From DATKJY01 sp964540105 (GTDB lineage: Bacteria; Zixibacteria; MSB-5A5; GN15; FEB-12), in assembly GCA_964540105.1 (NCBI GenBank), contig CAZILL010000001.1:1-64000 (forward strand): a stretch of 64,000 bases of DNA, in the 5' to 3' direction. The notes beneath the pieces were generated by a model. It was not told the DNA's origin, searched no databases, and saw nothing but the letters and a program-made list of their open reading frames with translations. Below, piece after piece: positions 9,540 through 19,734 of this stretch; within the stretch, counting starts at the first letter, position 1, and the number at the start of each line of letters is the position of its first letter. Made by a program: the position numbers and the translations under genes.

Positions 9540-12500
9540 GTGCCCAGAAGTTTAGAACGGTTTAGGATGCGGAAGGCGCTCGGATTGGCGGCATTGCTGC
9601 TGCTGATGAGCACGTCTGCGGTCTTTGCACAAGGTTCCGTCTTCGGTTTGGTGCAGAACTCGAACCTGACAACACCCGCCAACGGTGAGATCAGTTTCTA
9701 TGGGTTTACCAACAACGCCGACAATGAAATCAGGCTTGAATCGTCGATAGGCGCCGGATACGATGCCGGCAACTGGTTCGATGATTTCCAGAATTTCCTG
9801 TCCAAGACGCCTGGGAACCCGTACATGTACCGGTTCTACAATGTAGCCAACGGACAAGGGGCTGTGCTGGCCAAGCCGATTCCTAACAATTCGTTCCAGC
9901 AGGAGGATATTCTCCTCGGCGTCGTAACCTGGCCCGCGGCGCCGGGCGGCATGGCCGGTCGCGTCGTGTCGGCTACATCGGTTGTGTTGACGTGGACTCG
10001 CACGGCGGGGCAAACCTATCATGTCTACCGTCGTCCTTCCACATCTCAAGGTTCTTTCTTCCGCATTGACAACCCGGCCGGACTGCTCACCGCGCCCGGC
10101 GTGGCAGATAGCTTCTTTGTTGACAACACCGCCAGTGGCGGTGGGTCATTTGAGTACCTGTTGATAGCTCAGGACGCCTCCGGAAACCTGGGCCCGCACT
10201 CTACTATTCTGACTGTAAGTACAGCGTCGATTGCGGCTCCAGCCATTACATCGATCAGTCCCGTCAGCGGGTCGGGCCTGGGCGGAACCAGCGTCGTCAT
10301 CCGTGGCTCAGGATTCGACGTCAATGGCGCGACGGCAACGATCGGTGGGGCGGCCCTGACGTCAGTGACGGTCGCTTCTCCATTTCAGATCAGCGGAGTC
10401 ACACCGGCGGGCGCCGGCGTCGCAAATCTTGTCGTACGGAATACTGCCTCAGCGCTCTCCGCGACGCTTGTCGGCGGGTACACGTACCTTGGGAATCAGC
10501 CCCCTGTCCTCGCCGTCATTGGTCCCCGGTCGGTGAATGAAGGTGCAAATCTCAATTTCGGCGTCTCAGCGACAGACGCCGACGGCACGACGCCAGTCCT
10601 GACAACCACCGTCCCGCTTCCCGCGAACGCCACGTTCACCAACAACGGAAATGGCACCGGCACGTTCAATTTCAGTCCGAACTTCACACAAGCCGGAACA
10701 TTCAATGTGACGTTCTACGCCTCTGACGGAACGGTAACGGATTCCGAGCAGGTTGTGATCACGGTCAACAATGTCAACCAGAAACCGCTGATGACGGCGA
10801 TTCCGCCTCAGACAGTCAACGAAGGGGCTGTGCTAACCCTGCCTGTTTCCGCGACCGATCCCGACGGCACTACACCTGTCTTGACAACATCACTGCCGAG
10901 ACCGACAAATTCAGGTTTTATCGATAACCTGAACGGCACCGGTACCTTCACGTTCAGTCCCAACTTCACCCAGGCCGGACTCTACAGTGTGACCTTCTAT
11001 GCTTCTGATGGATTGCTTCTTGATTCACAGGTCGTCCCGATTACCGTTGTGAACGTCAACCGGAAACCACTGATGACGGCGATTCCGCCTCAGACAGTCA
11101 ACGAAGGGGCTGTGCTAACCCTGCCTGTTTCCGCGACCGATCCCGACGGCACCATACCTGTCTTGACAACATCACTGCCGAGACCAACTAACTCGGGCTT
11201 CGTTGATAACCTGAACGGCACTGGTACGTTTACTTTCAGTCCCAACTTCACCCAGGCCGGACTCTACAGTGTGACCTTCTACGCTTCTGATGGATTGCTT
11301 CTTGATTCACAGGTCGTACCAATTACGGTAGTGAACGTCAATCAGAAACCGTTGATGACAGCGATTCCGCCTCAGACAGTCAACGAGGGGACTGTCCTAA
11401 CCCTGCCTGTCTCTGCGACCGATCCCGACGGCACAACGCCTGTTCTGACAACATCACTGCCGAGACCGACAAATTCAGGTTTTATCGATAACCTGAACGG
11501 CACCGGTACCTTCACGTTCAGTCCCAACTTCACCCAGGCCGGACTCTACAGTGTGACCTTCTATGCTTCTGATGGATTGCTTCTTGATTCACAGGTCGTC
11601 CCGATTACCGTTGTGAACGTCAACCGGAAACCACTGATGACGGCGATTCCGCCTCAGACAGTCAACGAAGGGGCTGTGCTAACCCTGCCTGTTTCCGCGA
11701 CCGATCCCGACGGCACCATACCTGTCTTGACAACATCACTGCCGAGACCAACTAACTCGGGCTTCGTTGATAACCTGAACGGCACTGGTACGTTTACTTT
11801 CAGTCCCAACTTCACCCAGGCCGGACTCTACAGTGTGACCTTCTACGCTTCTGATGGACTGCTTCTTGATTCGCAGGTTGTGCCGATCACGGTCACCGGC
11901 ACAAACCTCAGACCACTGATGACGGCGATCCCTCCTCAGACGATCAACGAAGGGACTGTGCTAACCCTGCCCGTCTCTGCCACCGATCCCGACGGTACTA
12001 TACCTGTTTTGACAACTTCACTGCCGAGACCAACTAACTCGGGCTTCGTTGATAACCTGAACGGCACCGGTACCTTCACTTTCAGTCCCAACTTCACCCA
12101 AGCCGGAGGGTACAGTGTGACCTTCTACGCCTCTGATGGACTGCTTCTTGATTCGCAGGTCGTGCCTATTACCGTGGTAAACGTCAACCAGAAACCGTTG
12201 ATGACCGCGATTCCGCCGCAGACGATCAATGAGGGGGCTGTGCTAACCCTGCCTGTCGCTGCTACCGATCCCGACGGCACGACACCTGTCTTGACTACAT
12301 CAGTTCCTCTGCCGACCAACTCAGGCTTTGTCGATAACTTGAACGGCACCGGTACCTTCACGTTCAGTCCGAACTTCACCCAGGCCGGCCTCTACAGCGT
12401 GACTTTCTACGCCTCCGATGGATTACTTCTCGACTCGCAGGTCGTGCCAATTACTGTTACCGGTACGAATCAGAGACCGCTGATGACCGTCATTCCTCCA

Positions 12501-15500
12501 CAGACCGTGAATGAAAATGCTCTTCTGACCATCCCGGTAAGCGCCACCGATCCCGATGGCGCGACGCCGGTCCTGACCACATCACTACCTCTACCGACTA
12601 ACTCAGGCTTTGTGGACAATCTGAATGGGACGGGTACCTTCACGTTCAGTCCTGACTTTACTCAGGCAGGACTTCACACGGTAACTTTCTATGCCTCCGA
12701 TGGTCTGGCGTTAGACTCACAGGTGGTACCGATCACGGTTGTCAATATCAACCGCCCGCCAGTGATGACGGCTATTAGCCCGCGCACAGTCAACGCGGGT
12801 AGTGTTCTTACGATCCCTGTGCTTTCGTCCGATCCCGATGCGACGTTCCCAACCTTGACAACGTTGCTGCCTCTTCCTCTGAACTCGGTCTTTGTCGACA
12901 GTCTCAACGGACACGGCCTGTTTACGTTCTCGCCGGATTACTTCCAGGCCGGTTCCTATTCCGTGACATTCTATGCGTCGGACGGCTTTGTTACCGATTC
13001 GCAGGTGGTGCCGATCACGGTTCTGGGCGTGGGGAATGTTCCGCCAGTCATCACCCCGATACGGGACACAATCGTAAACGAAGGGACGCCTCTGGTTATC
13101 GCCATAACCGCGATCGACCCTGACGCACTTGCCGGTCAATTCCCTGCAATCTCGGTGACGACGACTCTGAAGAACTATACGTTTGTCGACAACGCCAACG
13201 GGACCGCGACCATTAGCTATAGTCCGACATATTTCAACGCCGCGCGAGACACAGTCCGGATTTTCGCGACTGATTTTGGAACCCCGCGTCAGACAGGAGT
13301 GGCGTCATTTGTGATCACGACCCTTGACGTCAACCGCCCGCCTCAGTTTGTGCCGTCGGGTCCGTTCACGATTACGGTCGGCGACACGCTCCGTTTCAAT
13401 GTTGTAGCCTCGGACTCCACCGATCCGAATCCGACTGCTCGTTTGGATCTGTCGGTCACCAATCCCCCTGCGAATGCGACCTTTATCGATAACGGTAACA
13501 AGACCGGCAGCTTCCTGTTTGTACCAACCGCAGCTCAGGTCGGAACCAGTACGGTTATCTTCCTTGCCGTAGACCGCGGCCTGCCCCCGTTGAGCGCAAC
13601 GCTATCGGTTGTGATCAATGTCCAGACCACGAATATTCCGCCGGTACTCGCCCCGATTGGCCCGAAGGTTATTACCGAAGGGCTGTTGCTGACGTTTACC
13701 GTGACAGCCACAGATGCCGATGGCCCGCTGCCGACCCTTTCCGCGGAGAATCTTCCGCTCCATTCGACGTTCACTCCTGCAACCGGCGTGTTCGAGTTTA
13801 CGCCCGACTTCATGCAGGGGGGGAATAATGGCACATCGAAGCTGGCTTATGTTACTTTCAAGGCTTCTGATGGACTTGCGGTCGCCAAGGAAGTCGTCCT
13901 GATCCAGATCAAGGACGCAGGGAATCAGAAACCGGTCTTTGATTCGCTTCCGATTGACTCGGTCGTAGAGGCCAACACTCGAACGGTGCGCATCCGCGCC
14001 CATGATCCGGAAACGACGCCACTGACGATGGGTGTGGATACTTCGACTCTCCCGCTCAATGCGGTCTTTGCTGATAGCGGCAACGGCTTAGCGACTATCA
14101 CCTTTACCCCGAACTATCGCCAGGCCGGCACTTACAATATCACTGTAACAGCCAGGGATGGTTCACTGGCCGATTCCGGCGTAGTGGTCCTCAAGGTGAT
14201 CGAGGCCGGCAATCAGAAGCCGACGCTCGCCGCGATGACGAATAAGGCCGTGGTCGAAACGCACCAACTTCTGTTCCGAATCAGCGCAACCGACGTCGAC
14301 GGTCCTCCGCCGCATCTATCGACGACCATTCCTCTCCCTGGCACAGCGCTGTTTGTTGATAGCCTCAACGGGGCGGGCAGTTTCGACTGGACCACTACAA
14401 ATCTTGATTCCGGGACTTACAGCGTAACCTTCTATGCCACCGATTCGGACTTCCCGCTGACCTACGACTCTGCCATCGTCAATATTCATGTGGTCGACAC
14501 CAACATCTCGCCGATCTTCAACACCGTTCCGTCGAAGCAGACTATCAGTGAGAAAGATACACTCCGCTTCCTCGTCAGCGCCTCCGATCCCGACCTGACC
14601 GTTCCAAAACTCAGGGCTGCCCTCGACGGCACAACCTCACTGGCTCCGAACATGAGCTTTGTCGATTCGCTCAACGGCACCGGCCTGCTCACGTTCGTGC
14701 CCGACTACTCGCAGGGAAGTCCTCTGTTCCAGATTTATAATGTCAGGTTTACAGCGAAAGATAGTCGTGACACGAATATCGTGGTCAACCTAAGCAAACT
14801 CCTTCAGATTCAGGTTAACAACAAGAACGCCCCGCCGACGATGACCTTCCTGAGCGGCAACGGTCCCTTCACGCTGGCTGAAGGAACTTCGCTTTCCTTC
14901 GACATATTTGCGACCGACTTTGACGGGACGACGCCAACGATCTCAACAGGACCTCTTCCGTCAAATGCGTCCTATTCGCCTGCATCGATTTTCTATGGCA
15001 CGTTCACATTCTCCCCCAGTTTCATCCAAGCTGGAACGTACCAGATCAGTTTCATGGCCTACGATGCGTTGGGAGCGCGGGACTCCGCGGTGATTACGGT
15101 CAATGTGACAGAATCCGGTAATCAGCGACCGCGGTTCCAACCCCGTCTCGCGGATACTATCAACACACCGCTCAACAACTTAACGCAGTTGCGTGTCCAT
15201 GCTGTTGACCCTGAGCTGGGACTGATCGTCCTGACCGCAAGCCCGGCGATGGTGGGCACATCGTTTGTTGATTCCGCCAATGGTAGCGGCGTCTTTTCCT
15301 TCCAACCTGATCTTTCGATGGTCGGGTCGGTCTTTACTTTCACTTTCATCGCCAGAGATCCGCTTTTGGCGGCCGACACCATGGTCACCCACCTGAGGGT
15401 AACGGCTTTCCTGAGGGGCGATCTCAATGCGAACAACAAGTACGAGATCAACGATCTGGCGAGCATGATTGCGTACCTGTTCCGCCGCGGGCCGGCGCCA

Positions 15501-15608
15501 GCGATCATCGAGTCCGCTGATGCCAACGGGGATGGGTTCGTGGATATCAGCGACGTGAATTACATGATCAATTTCCTGTACTATTCGGGGCCTCGGCCGC
15601 CGCAATAA
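9540..15608 (+). CDS. Secreted multi-domain protein: IPT/TIG domain, ~17 putative-Ig repeats, C-terminal dockerin
   Basis: I prefer the GTG at 9540 because GGAGG (9528-9532) lies seven bases before it; an in-frame ATG at 9501 has a weaker site, and an ATG at 9567 lies just before the hydrophobic core. The N-terminus is a signal peptide (MRKALGLAALLLLM..AVFAQ). A fibronectin-like stretch with LTWTRTAGQTYHVYR follows, then an IPT/TIG domain (ITSISPVSGSGLGGTSVVIRG). From ~10490 come about 17 putative-Ig repeats of ~94 residues; units 2-8 are close copies of those in the preceding gene. The last ~65 residues are a type I dockerin with two calcium-loop repeats, GDLNANNKYEINDL and ADANGDGFVDISDV. 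Expected location is the cell surface, held by a cohesin partner. It shares a likely operon with the upstream giant gene and ends at a strong terminator. Confidence 0.85.
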   Translation: MPRSLERFRMRKALGLAALLLLMSTSAVFAQGSVFGLVQNSNLTTPANGEISFYGFTNNADNEIRLESSIGAGYDAGNWFDDFQNFLSKTPGNPYMYRFYNVANGQGAVLAKPIPNNSFQQEDILLGVVTWPAAPGGMAGRVVSATSVVLTWTRTAGQTYHVYRRPSTSQGSFFRIDNPAGLLTAPGVADSFFVDNTASGGGSFEYLLIAQDASGNLGPHSTILTVSTASIAAPAITSISPVSGSGLGGTSVVIRGSGFDVNGATATIGGAALTSVTVASPFQISGVTPAGAGVANLVVRNTASALSATLVGGYTYLGNQPPVLAVIGPRSVNEGANLNFGVSATDADGTTPVLTTTVPLPANATFTNNGNGTGTFNFSPNFTQAGTFNVTFYASDGTVTDSEQVVITVNNVNQKPLMTAIPPQTVNEGAVLTLPVSATDPDGTTPVLTTSLPRPTNSGFIDNLNGTGTFTFSPNFTQAGLYSVTFYASDGLLLDSQVVPITVVNVNRKPLMTAIPPQTVNEGAVLTLPVSATDPDGTIPVLTTSLPRPTNSGFVDNLNGTGTFTFSPNFTQAGLYSVTFYASDGLLLDSQVVPITVVNVNQKPLMTAIPPQTVNEGTVLTLPVSATDPDGTTPVLTTSLPRPTNSGFIDNLNGTGTFTFSPNFTQAGLYSVTFYASDGLLLDSQVVPITVVNVNRKPLMTAIPPQTVNEGAVLTLPVSATDPDGTIPVLTTSLPRPTNSGFVDNLNGTGTFTFSPNFTQAGLYSVTFYASDGLLLDSQVVPITVTGTNLRPLMTAIPPQTINEGTVLTLPVSATDPDGTIPVLTTSLPRPTNSGFVDNLNGTGTFTFSPNFTQAGGYSVTFYASDGLLLDSQVVPITVVNVNQKPLMTAIPPQTINEGAVLTLPVAATDPDGTTPVLTTSVPLPTNSGFVDNLNGTGTFTFSPNFTQAGLYSVTFYASDGLLLDSQVVPITVTGTNQRPLMTVIPPQTVNENALLTIPVSATDPDGATPVLTTSLPLPTNSGFVDNLNGTGTFTFSPDFTQAGLHTVTFYASDGLALDSQVVPITVVNINRPPVMTAISPRTVNAGSVLTIPVLSSDPDATFPTLTTLLPLPLNSVFVDSLNGHGLFTFSPDYFQAGSYSVTFYASDGFVTDSQVVPITVLGVGNVPPVITPIRDTIVNEGTPLVIAITAIDPDALAGQFPAISVTTTLKNYTFVDNANGTATISYSPTYFNAARDTVRIFATDFGTPRQTGVASFVITTLDVNRPPQFVPSGPFTITVGDTLRFNVVASDSTDPNPTARLDLSVTNPPANATFIDNGNKTGSFLFVPTAAQVGTSTVIFLAVDRGLPPLSATLSVVINVQTTNIPPVLAPIGPKVITEGLLLTFTVTATDADGPLPTLSAENLPLHSTFTPATGVFEFTPDFMQGGNNGTSKLAYVTFKASDGLAVAKEVVLIQIKDAGNQKPVFDSLPIDSVVEANTRTVRIRAHDPETTPLTMGVDTSTLPLNAVFADSGNGLATITFTPNYRQAGTYNITVTARDGSLADSGVVVLKVIEAGNQKPTLAAMTNKAVVETHQLLFRISATDVDGPPPHLSTTIPLPGTALFVDSLNGAGSFDWTTTNLDSGTYSVTFYATDSDFPLTYDSAIVNIHVVDTNISPIFNTVPSKQTISEKDTLRFLVSASDPDLTVPKLRAALDGTTSLAPNMSFVDSLNGTGLLTFVPDYSQGSPLFQIYNVRFTAKDSRDTNIVVNLSKLLQIQVNNKNAPPTMTFLSGNGPFTLAEGTSLSFDIFATDFDGTTPTISTGPLPSNASYSPASIFYGTFTFSPSFIQAGTYQISFMAYDALGARDSAVITVNVTESGNQRPRFQPRLADTINTPLNNLTQLRVHAVDPELGLIVLTASPAMVGTSFVDSANGSGVFSFQPDLSMVGSVFTFTFIARDPLLAADTMVTHLRVTAFLRGDLNANNKYEINDLASMIAYLFRRGPAPAIIESADANGDGFVDISDVNYMINFLYYSGPRPPQ
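10773..12746 (+). repeat. 282-bp tandem repeats (7 units) with a 564-bp dimeric higher-order repeat
   Basis: Seven consecutive 282-bp units (7 x 282 = 1974 bp). Within them the sequence around 11061 recurs at 11625, exactly 564 bp later, and appears near-identical over hundreds of bases. The array therefore grew at least once by duplicating a two-unit block. At protein level the units match units 1-8 of the preceding gene (PPQTVNEG, PTNSGFVDNLNGTG). Confidence 0.9.
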
Positions 15609-15636
15609 TTGCGCTCTGTGACTGACACCTGGGTTG

Positions 15637-15666
15637 AAAAACCGCCCCTGAAAGGGGGCGGTTTTT
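15637..15666 (+). terminator. Rho-independent terminator after the dockerin repeat protein
   Basis: The arms CCGCCCC (15642-15648) and GGGGCGG (15655-15661) form a GC stem flanked by A5 upstream and T5 (15662-15666) downstream. It lies 29 bases after the stop codon. The A/T flanks can pair too, extending the stem. Confidence 0.9.
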
Positions 15667-15712
15667 CGTTTCGCATCGGAGTATTTCTCGCACGCTGTCG
15701 CTCTGAAAATGC

Positions 15713-15741
15713 TTGACAAAAATTACGCTTCTCGCTACTTT
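15713..15741 (+). promoter_or_regulatory. Sigma70-like promoter for the BNR/dockerin gene at 16160
   Basis: TTGACA at 15713-15718, a 17-bp spacer, then TACTTT at 15736-15741. It sits just after the preceding terminator, predicting a leader of about 410 nt. Three more promoters with a 17-bp spacer and a TAnnTT -10 box precede or follow the next secreted-protein genes. Confidence 0.6.
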
Positions 15742-16159
15742 GTAGCAGGATAGGGTTATTGGGAAGGTTGTTCGGCCATCCTTACTGGTCTTACACCGTC
15801 TTAGCCTCATTTGTTACATCGCGAGTGTCGGTCGCGTACCGAAGGACCGTCCTGACCAGACGGGTATGCGCGGGGGAGTTCAACGCGCCGGGCCGCAGAT
15901 ACTTTATTGAACGCGCAAGGTTTACACATTGTGCTTGATGAACTAAGGTCTCAAGTGCGCAGTCATCTCATCGACTGAGGACGAATGGAAGGAGGTTGTT
16001 GAGCGGCAGGAGTAACAAGGTGTCGTGCGGATTCGCGCATAAATCGGATCCGTCGATATCGCTCGCTTTTCGTTTTGTTTGGTAGGTATAGGACAGTAGA
16101 AAGTAGTATTAACCATTGATCGGTTCACCGTAGTGAACAACAGCTGAAAGGAACAAGGA
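15742..16159 (+). promoter_or_regulatory. Long 5' leader with distant Shine-Dalgarno-like box
   Basis: This ~418-base stretch holds no credible gene. It contains AAGGAGGT at 15989-15996, about 170 bases before the start codon, so it cannot be the translation start signal; that is supplied by AAAGGAAC just before 16160. It also has GATACTTTATTGAACG at 15898-15913, which recurs with one change in the leader of the paralogue at 20151. A ribosome-binding stabiliser or other leader regulation is possible but unproven. Confidence 0.5.
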
Positions 16160-19100
16160 ATGACAAAGCGTTTTTCTTCTTTGTTAATCCTCACCATGCT
16201 TCTGGTTGCGGTGATGGCTCTGGGAGTCCAGGCGACAAATCGCCCTGTGACAGAAAAGCAGGATCCCAGAATTTCCACCATGCGTGACTATGAGATGCGT
16301 CTGGCTCCCGCCGGCGCCGAAGTCGGCCCGATCCACACCGGCAACTCGGTCGCAGACCCATACGTGTCTCTGGGTACTGCCGACGCCGGCGTCGCTTCAC
16401 CGGGTCAAACCATTTTTAACTCGTATCGTGATTATCAGCACAACTCGACTCAGGGACGCATGATTGATTTCCGGACGCGTCCGGATATTCAGTTTACCCT
16501 GATGCACAACCCCACGAAGGATGAAGCGCTCGCGGGCGGTACCCGTGTGGCCTGGGAACAGGCCTGGATTCCGACATCCGGTGGCAACTGGGGAGCGACC
16601 AACCTCGTGGGCTGTAAGTTCCCGAACGACCCGGCTCGTGGCGGCTATGTCACGGGCGACGTGGACACTCTGGGGCAGGCAGTCGTTGCCTTCCACACCA
16701 CCCCCGCCCCGACCGATCCGACCTACACCGACTCGGCTCGCACAACTGTCTATTGGACATTTGGCGGCGTTGGCAACTGTTTCTGGTCTGCCAATGAGCC
16801 ACCGGTTTCGGTGTCGGCTCCGCCGATTCGTCAAGCCAACGGCAAATCCTCGCGCCAAGTGCTCTGGCCGAAGATTGAAGTCGTACAGCAGGGTGGAGTC
16901 ACGATCACTCACGTGGTCGCCTATCAGACCGACAACCGCGCCGCTGGTGAGGATCTGGTCTGGAATTCGATTGTCTATTTCCGCAAGACTGGTTTCACCA
17001 GCGCCGGCACCTGGACCGCCGCCAAAATCGACACCAACCGCGCCGGAGTTTCTCCGACAATAACGGCCTCCCGCCTGTCCTCCAAGGTTGCCGTGGTCTG
17101 GACTTCGGAAACCCCCGATGGAATCGTGCAGGTCCCGACCGGTACCCAGCTCGATCAGGATGTGTACTATCGCGAATCGATCGACGCCGGTCTATCGTGG
17201 GGAACTAAAGTCAACGTGACCCAGTCCGATCCGTCGCCGACGGAAGGTTTCCGTGCCTACGCGGAAGTCTCCGCTCTGTATACCAGCGTGGATGACCAGC
17301 TGCACATTCTCTGGCCGAGCCGCATCTGGCCGAAGGACGCCTACGGCGCGGGGACAGTCCTCCGCGGACCATGCCGTCTGTTCCACTGGTCTACCAACCA
17401 CGCCCCGAAGGTGATCAACACCGTGGCTCTGGCTGACCGGCAGGACTCCCTTCCTGATTGCTATCTTGGTTCCTGGACGATGAACATGGCCAAGGCTTCG
17501 CTCTCAGAGTGCGACGGCCGTCTGTACGCCTTCTGGGTTCAGAACAATGATCCTGAAAACAGCGTATTTAACGATTGCGCTAACGAAGCTATTGGCGACG
17601 CCAACAGCAGTTTGGCCAACACCGCCAACGGCGACATCTACATGTCGGTCTGCAGCGACAAGATCGGTGATCTCTGGGATTTCCCGCGCAACCTGACCAA
17701 CACGCGCACTCCGAACTGCGACACCGTCAACGGTACTGTCGGTCCGTGCCAGAGTGAAAACTGGCCGACCGTCTCCCGCTACGGGATGGACGAAGTCGCC
17801 ATGGCGACCAAGTATGGCGCCATGATCTGGCCCGCGAATTCGACACCGCTCTTCCCGGGCGATCCGAATTTGGGCAAGAAGTCACTGCACATGCAGTACG
17901 TCGAGGATCGCTATGCCGGCGGTTACAGTTTCTCCGCCAGCAACGAAGGGATTCCGACCCTGAACCCGATCAAGTATCTCCGTCTGCCGTGCGTTACCCC
18001 TGTTCCGAACCCGATTCTCTCCATGCGTTCCAGGGGTGTTGCGTTCCCGGAATGGGTCAAGCATAACAACGCCAAAGTTGTCACGGTCATACTCGAGAAC
18101 GTGGGGAACGTGACGCTGAACATCACCGGCTCCAGCAAGACGCAGATCAGCCCGGTGGCTCCGGCCAATGCCTTCACCTATAGCATCGCCTCCACGACGA
18201 TTCCGGCTGGAACCAGCAACACAACGACGATGACGGTCACGTTGAACCCGGCCGGCATCATCAATTCCCCCGGCACTGTGGTAAACCTTAAGGGAACGAT
18301 CACCATCAACTCCAACTCGCCGGTTCCGAAAAATGTCCAGAATTACTCGATCGACATCCCCGTGGCCGACACCGTTGTTGGGATGTTCGTCGACACGGTC
18401 AACACGCTGTGCACCAAGCTGACGGTGGCCAACACCGGTAACATCGGCAACCAGGGCAAGGGGAAGGTCAACCTTGATTACTTCCTCAACGGCGATTGCG
18501 ACACGGTCGACTCGTTGAAAGGAAACACGAAAGTGTATCTGTACGACGGATCGCCCGTTGTCATTCGAAATAAGGGTGTTGCCACTGGTGACACCGTGGC
18601 CAGCTGGTCGATTTTTGGCGACGGTTTTGCTCAGGCGAACGGCTTCAAGCCGGTTATTGACAAGATCGCCCCGATAGCGACCTTTGCCAAGAGCTCCACG
18701 GCCGCCTACAACGCGGTATCGTCGGGTCAGTTCGTCAGCCACGACTCCATGGTCGCGGTTGAGCGGACCTGGTACGCTCCGAAGACGCTCGACAGTTGCA
18801 ACTTCGTCATCGAGAAGACCCTGTTCTTCCCGTACAAGAGAGGCGCTCTCCCGCTCACTAATGTTACCAACCTGACGCTGGGTGAAGCGATTGACTGGGA
18901 TATCCCCAGCGACACCGGCAGCATCAACACCGGCGGCGTGGATGATACACGCAACCTCTGTTGGCAGAAGGGGGTCGATCTCCCGTTGTATGAAGTTCCC
19001 AAGTACCAGTGCCAGAAAAACGACACCCGTCTCGGCGGTATGGCCATGCTGGGGATGATTACCCAGAGCCAGTCGCACGCAGTGAACGGTTACTGCGCCA

Positions 19101-19639
19101 ACGACACTGGGGCATGGGGTGGTTACGTTGAAACGAACGATGCCTATGTCTATCCTGCCAACGGCTTTGTGCCCGACTCAATCTGGCGCCGGATGCAGAT
19201 TCAGGGCTTCTCGGCGGCCATCGGCCTGAAGGACATGCACTCGGTGTTGACCTTCAAGACCGGCTACACGCTGCCATTGAACGACACGCTTATCGTCTAC
19301 ACTGCTCTCGCTTCCGTCAAGAGTGGCACACTGGCCAACTTGCAGACCACGATTGACAAAGCGAAGAAGTGGTATGGCGGTAACCTGCGGAGCCTGCAGG
19401 GCGGTGGGTTCTGCAACTGCTACTGCCAGGGAACCCGCGGTAACGTCGACGGCGACCCCGCGGACATTTGCGACATTTCCGATATGTTCGCGATGATTGA
19501 TTATCTGAGCGTAAGCTTGCCGTTTACATGTGCCTTTGATGAAGCGGATGTAGCCGTCGACCAGATAATTGATATTGGTGACCTCTTTGGTATCATTGAC
19601 ATTCTGACAGGCGCGGTCAACGCACCTCTTTGTCCGTGA
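16160..19639 (+). CDS. Secreted BNR-repeat protein with Ig-like domain and C-terminal dockerin (paralogue A)
   Basis: 1159 residues. The ATG is preceded at good spacing by AAAGGAAC. A signal peptide spans about residues 1-25 (RFSSLLILTMLLVAVMALGVQA). The first ~600 residues include a BNR/Asp-box-like segment at ~331-356 (DVYYRESIDAGLSW), suggesting a beta-propeller. Residues ~630-740 resemble an Ig-like ASH/choice-of-anchor domain (ILENVGNVTLNI). A Cys-containing C-terminal half follows. Residues ~1091-1159 are a dockerin-like module with two loops (GNVDGDPADICDISDMF; EADVAVDQIIDIGDLFGI). The gene at 20151 is a full-length paralogue with the same domain order. I do not recognise a specific substrate or enzyme activity; a catalytic sialidase is not supported. 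It is a monocistronic unit with its own promoter and terminator. Confidence 0.8.
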   Translation: MTKRFSSLLILTMLLVAVMALGVQATNRPVTEKQDPRISTMRDYEMRLAPAGAEVGPIHTGNSVADPYVSLGTADAGVASPGQTIFNSYRDYQHNSTQGRMIDFRTRPDIQFTLMHNPTKDEALAGGTRVAWEQAWIPTSGGNWGATNLVGCKFPNDPARGGYVTGDVDTLGQAVVAFHTTPAPTDPTYTDSARTTVYWTFGGVGNCFWSANEPPVSVSAPPIRQANGKSSRQVLWPKIEVVQQGGVTITHVVAYQTDNRAAGEDLVWNSIVYFRKTGFTSAGTWTAAKIDTNRAGVSPTITASRLSSKVAVVWTSETPDGIVQVPTGTQLDQDVYYRESIDAGLSWGTKVNVTQSDPSPTEGFRAYAEVSALYTSVDDQLHILWPSRIWPKDAYGAGTVLRGPCRLFHWSTNHAPKVINTVALADRQDSLPDCYLGSWTMNMAKASLSECDGRLYAFWVQNNDPENSVFNDCANEAIGDANSSLANTANGDIYMSVCSDKIGDLWDFPRNLTNTRTPNCDTVNGTVGPCQSENWPTVSRYGMDEVAMATKYGAMIWPANSTPLFPGDPNLGKKSLHMQYVEDRYAGGYSFSASNEGIPTLNPIKYLRLPCVTPVPNPILSMRSRGVAFPEWVKHNNAKVVTVILENVGNVTLNITGSSKTQISPVAPANAFTYSIASTTIPAGTSNTTTMTVTLNPAGIINSPGTVVNLKGTITINSNSPVPKNVQNYSIDIPVADTVVGMFVDTVNTLCTKLTVANTGNIGNQGKGKVNLDYFLNGDCDTVDSLKGNTKVYLYDGSPVVIRNKGVATGDTVASWSIFGDGFAQANGFKPVIDKIAPIATFAKSSTAAYNAVSSGQFVSHDSMVAVERTWYAPKTLDSCNFVIEKTLFFPYKRGALPLTNVTNLTLGEAIDWDIPSDTGSINTGGVDDTRNLCWQKGVDLPLYEVPKYQCQKNDTRLGGMAMLGMITQSQSHAVNGYCANDTGAWGGYVETNDAYVYPANGFVPDSIWRRMQIQGFSAAIGLKDMHSVLTFKTGYTLPLNDTLIVYTALASVKSGTLANLQTTIDKAKKWYGGNLRSLQGGGFCNCYCQGTRGNVDGDPADICDISDMFAMIDYLSVSLPFTCAFDEADVAVDQIIDIGDLFGIIDILTGAVNAPLCP

Positions 19640-19718
19640 TGATGTGATTTCTTAGGCAAATCGCACGGCCACCCTCGGGAGATCCCGGGGGTGGCTTTTT
19701 TTGTCTTGCAAAAAAGTC
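19432..19718 (+). repeat. Dockerin/terminator/-35 block, copy A of a duplicated sequence
   Basis: By eye, positions 19432-19680 (249 bases) are identical to 23276-23524. The match covers the dockerin codons, stop codon and 3' UTR. Similarity resumes after the terminator loop and runs through the T-tract and TTGCAA -35 box to ~19718. Flanking coding sequence is clearly diverged. Confidence 0.9.
19668..19702 (+). terminator. Rho-independent terminator after paralogue A
   Basis: The arms GCCACCCTCGGGA (19668-19680) and TCCCGGGGGTGGC (19683-19695) pair over 13 positions with one wobble, and T7 (19696-19702) follows. Confidence 0.92.
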
Positions 19719-19734
19719 CTCCCGTCTATATATT
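19706..19734 (+). promoter_or_regulatory. Sigma70-like promoter for paralogue B
   Basis: TTGCAA at 19706-19711, a 17-bp spacer, then TATATT at 19729-19734. It begins only three bases after the T-tract of the preceding terminator, giving a compact terminator-promoter module. Confidence 0.6.

Noticed and set aside
1..12746. CRISPR-like or satellite array
   Set aside because: The 282-bp units are contiguous coding repeats with no spacers and an open frame throughout.
15989..16025. Fragment GGAGTAACAAGGTG resembling the 3' end of 16S rRNA
   Set aside because: The match is only about a dozen bases with no surrounding rRNA structure; chance similarity next to the GGAGG box.
17882..19078. 398-residue minus-strand open frame
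   Set aside because: It lies wholly antisense to the BNR/dockerin gene, which has a signal peptide, paralogue and domain matches; the antisense product is Arg/Val/Asp-rich without recognisable motifs.
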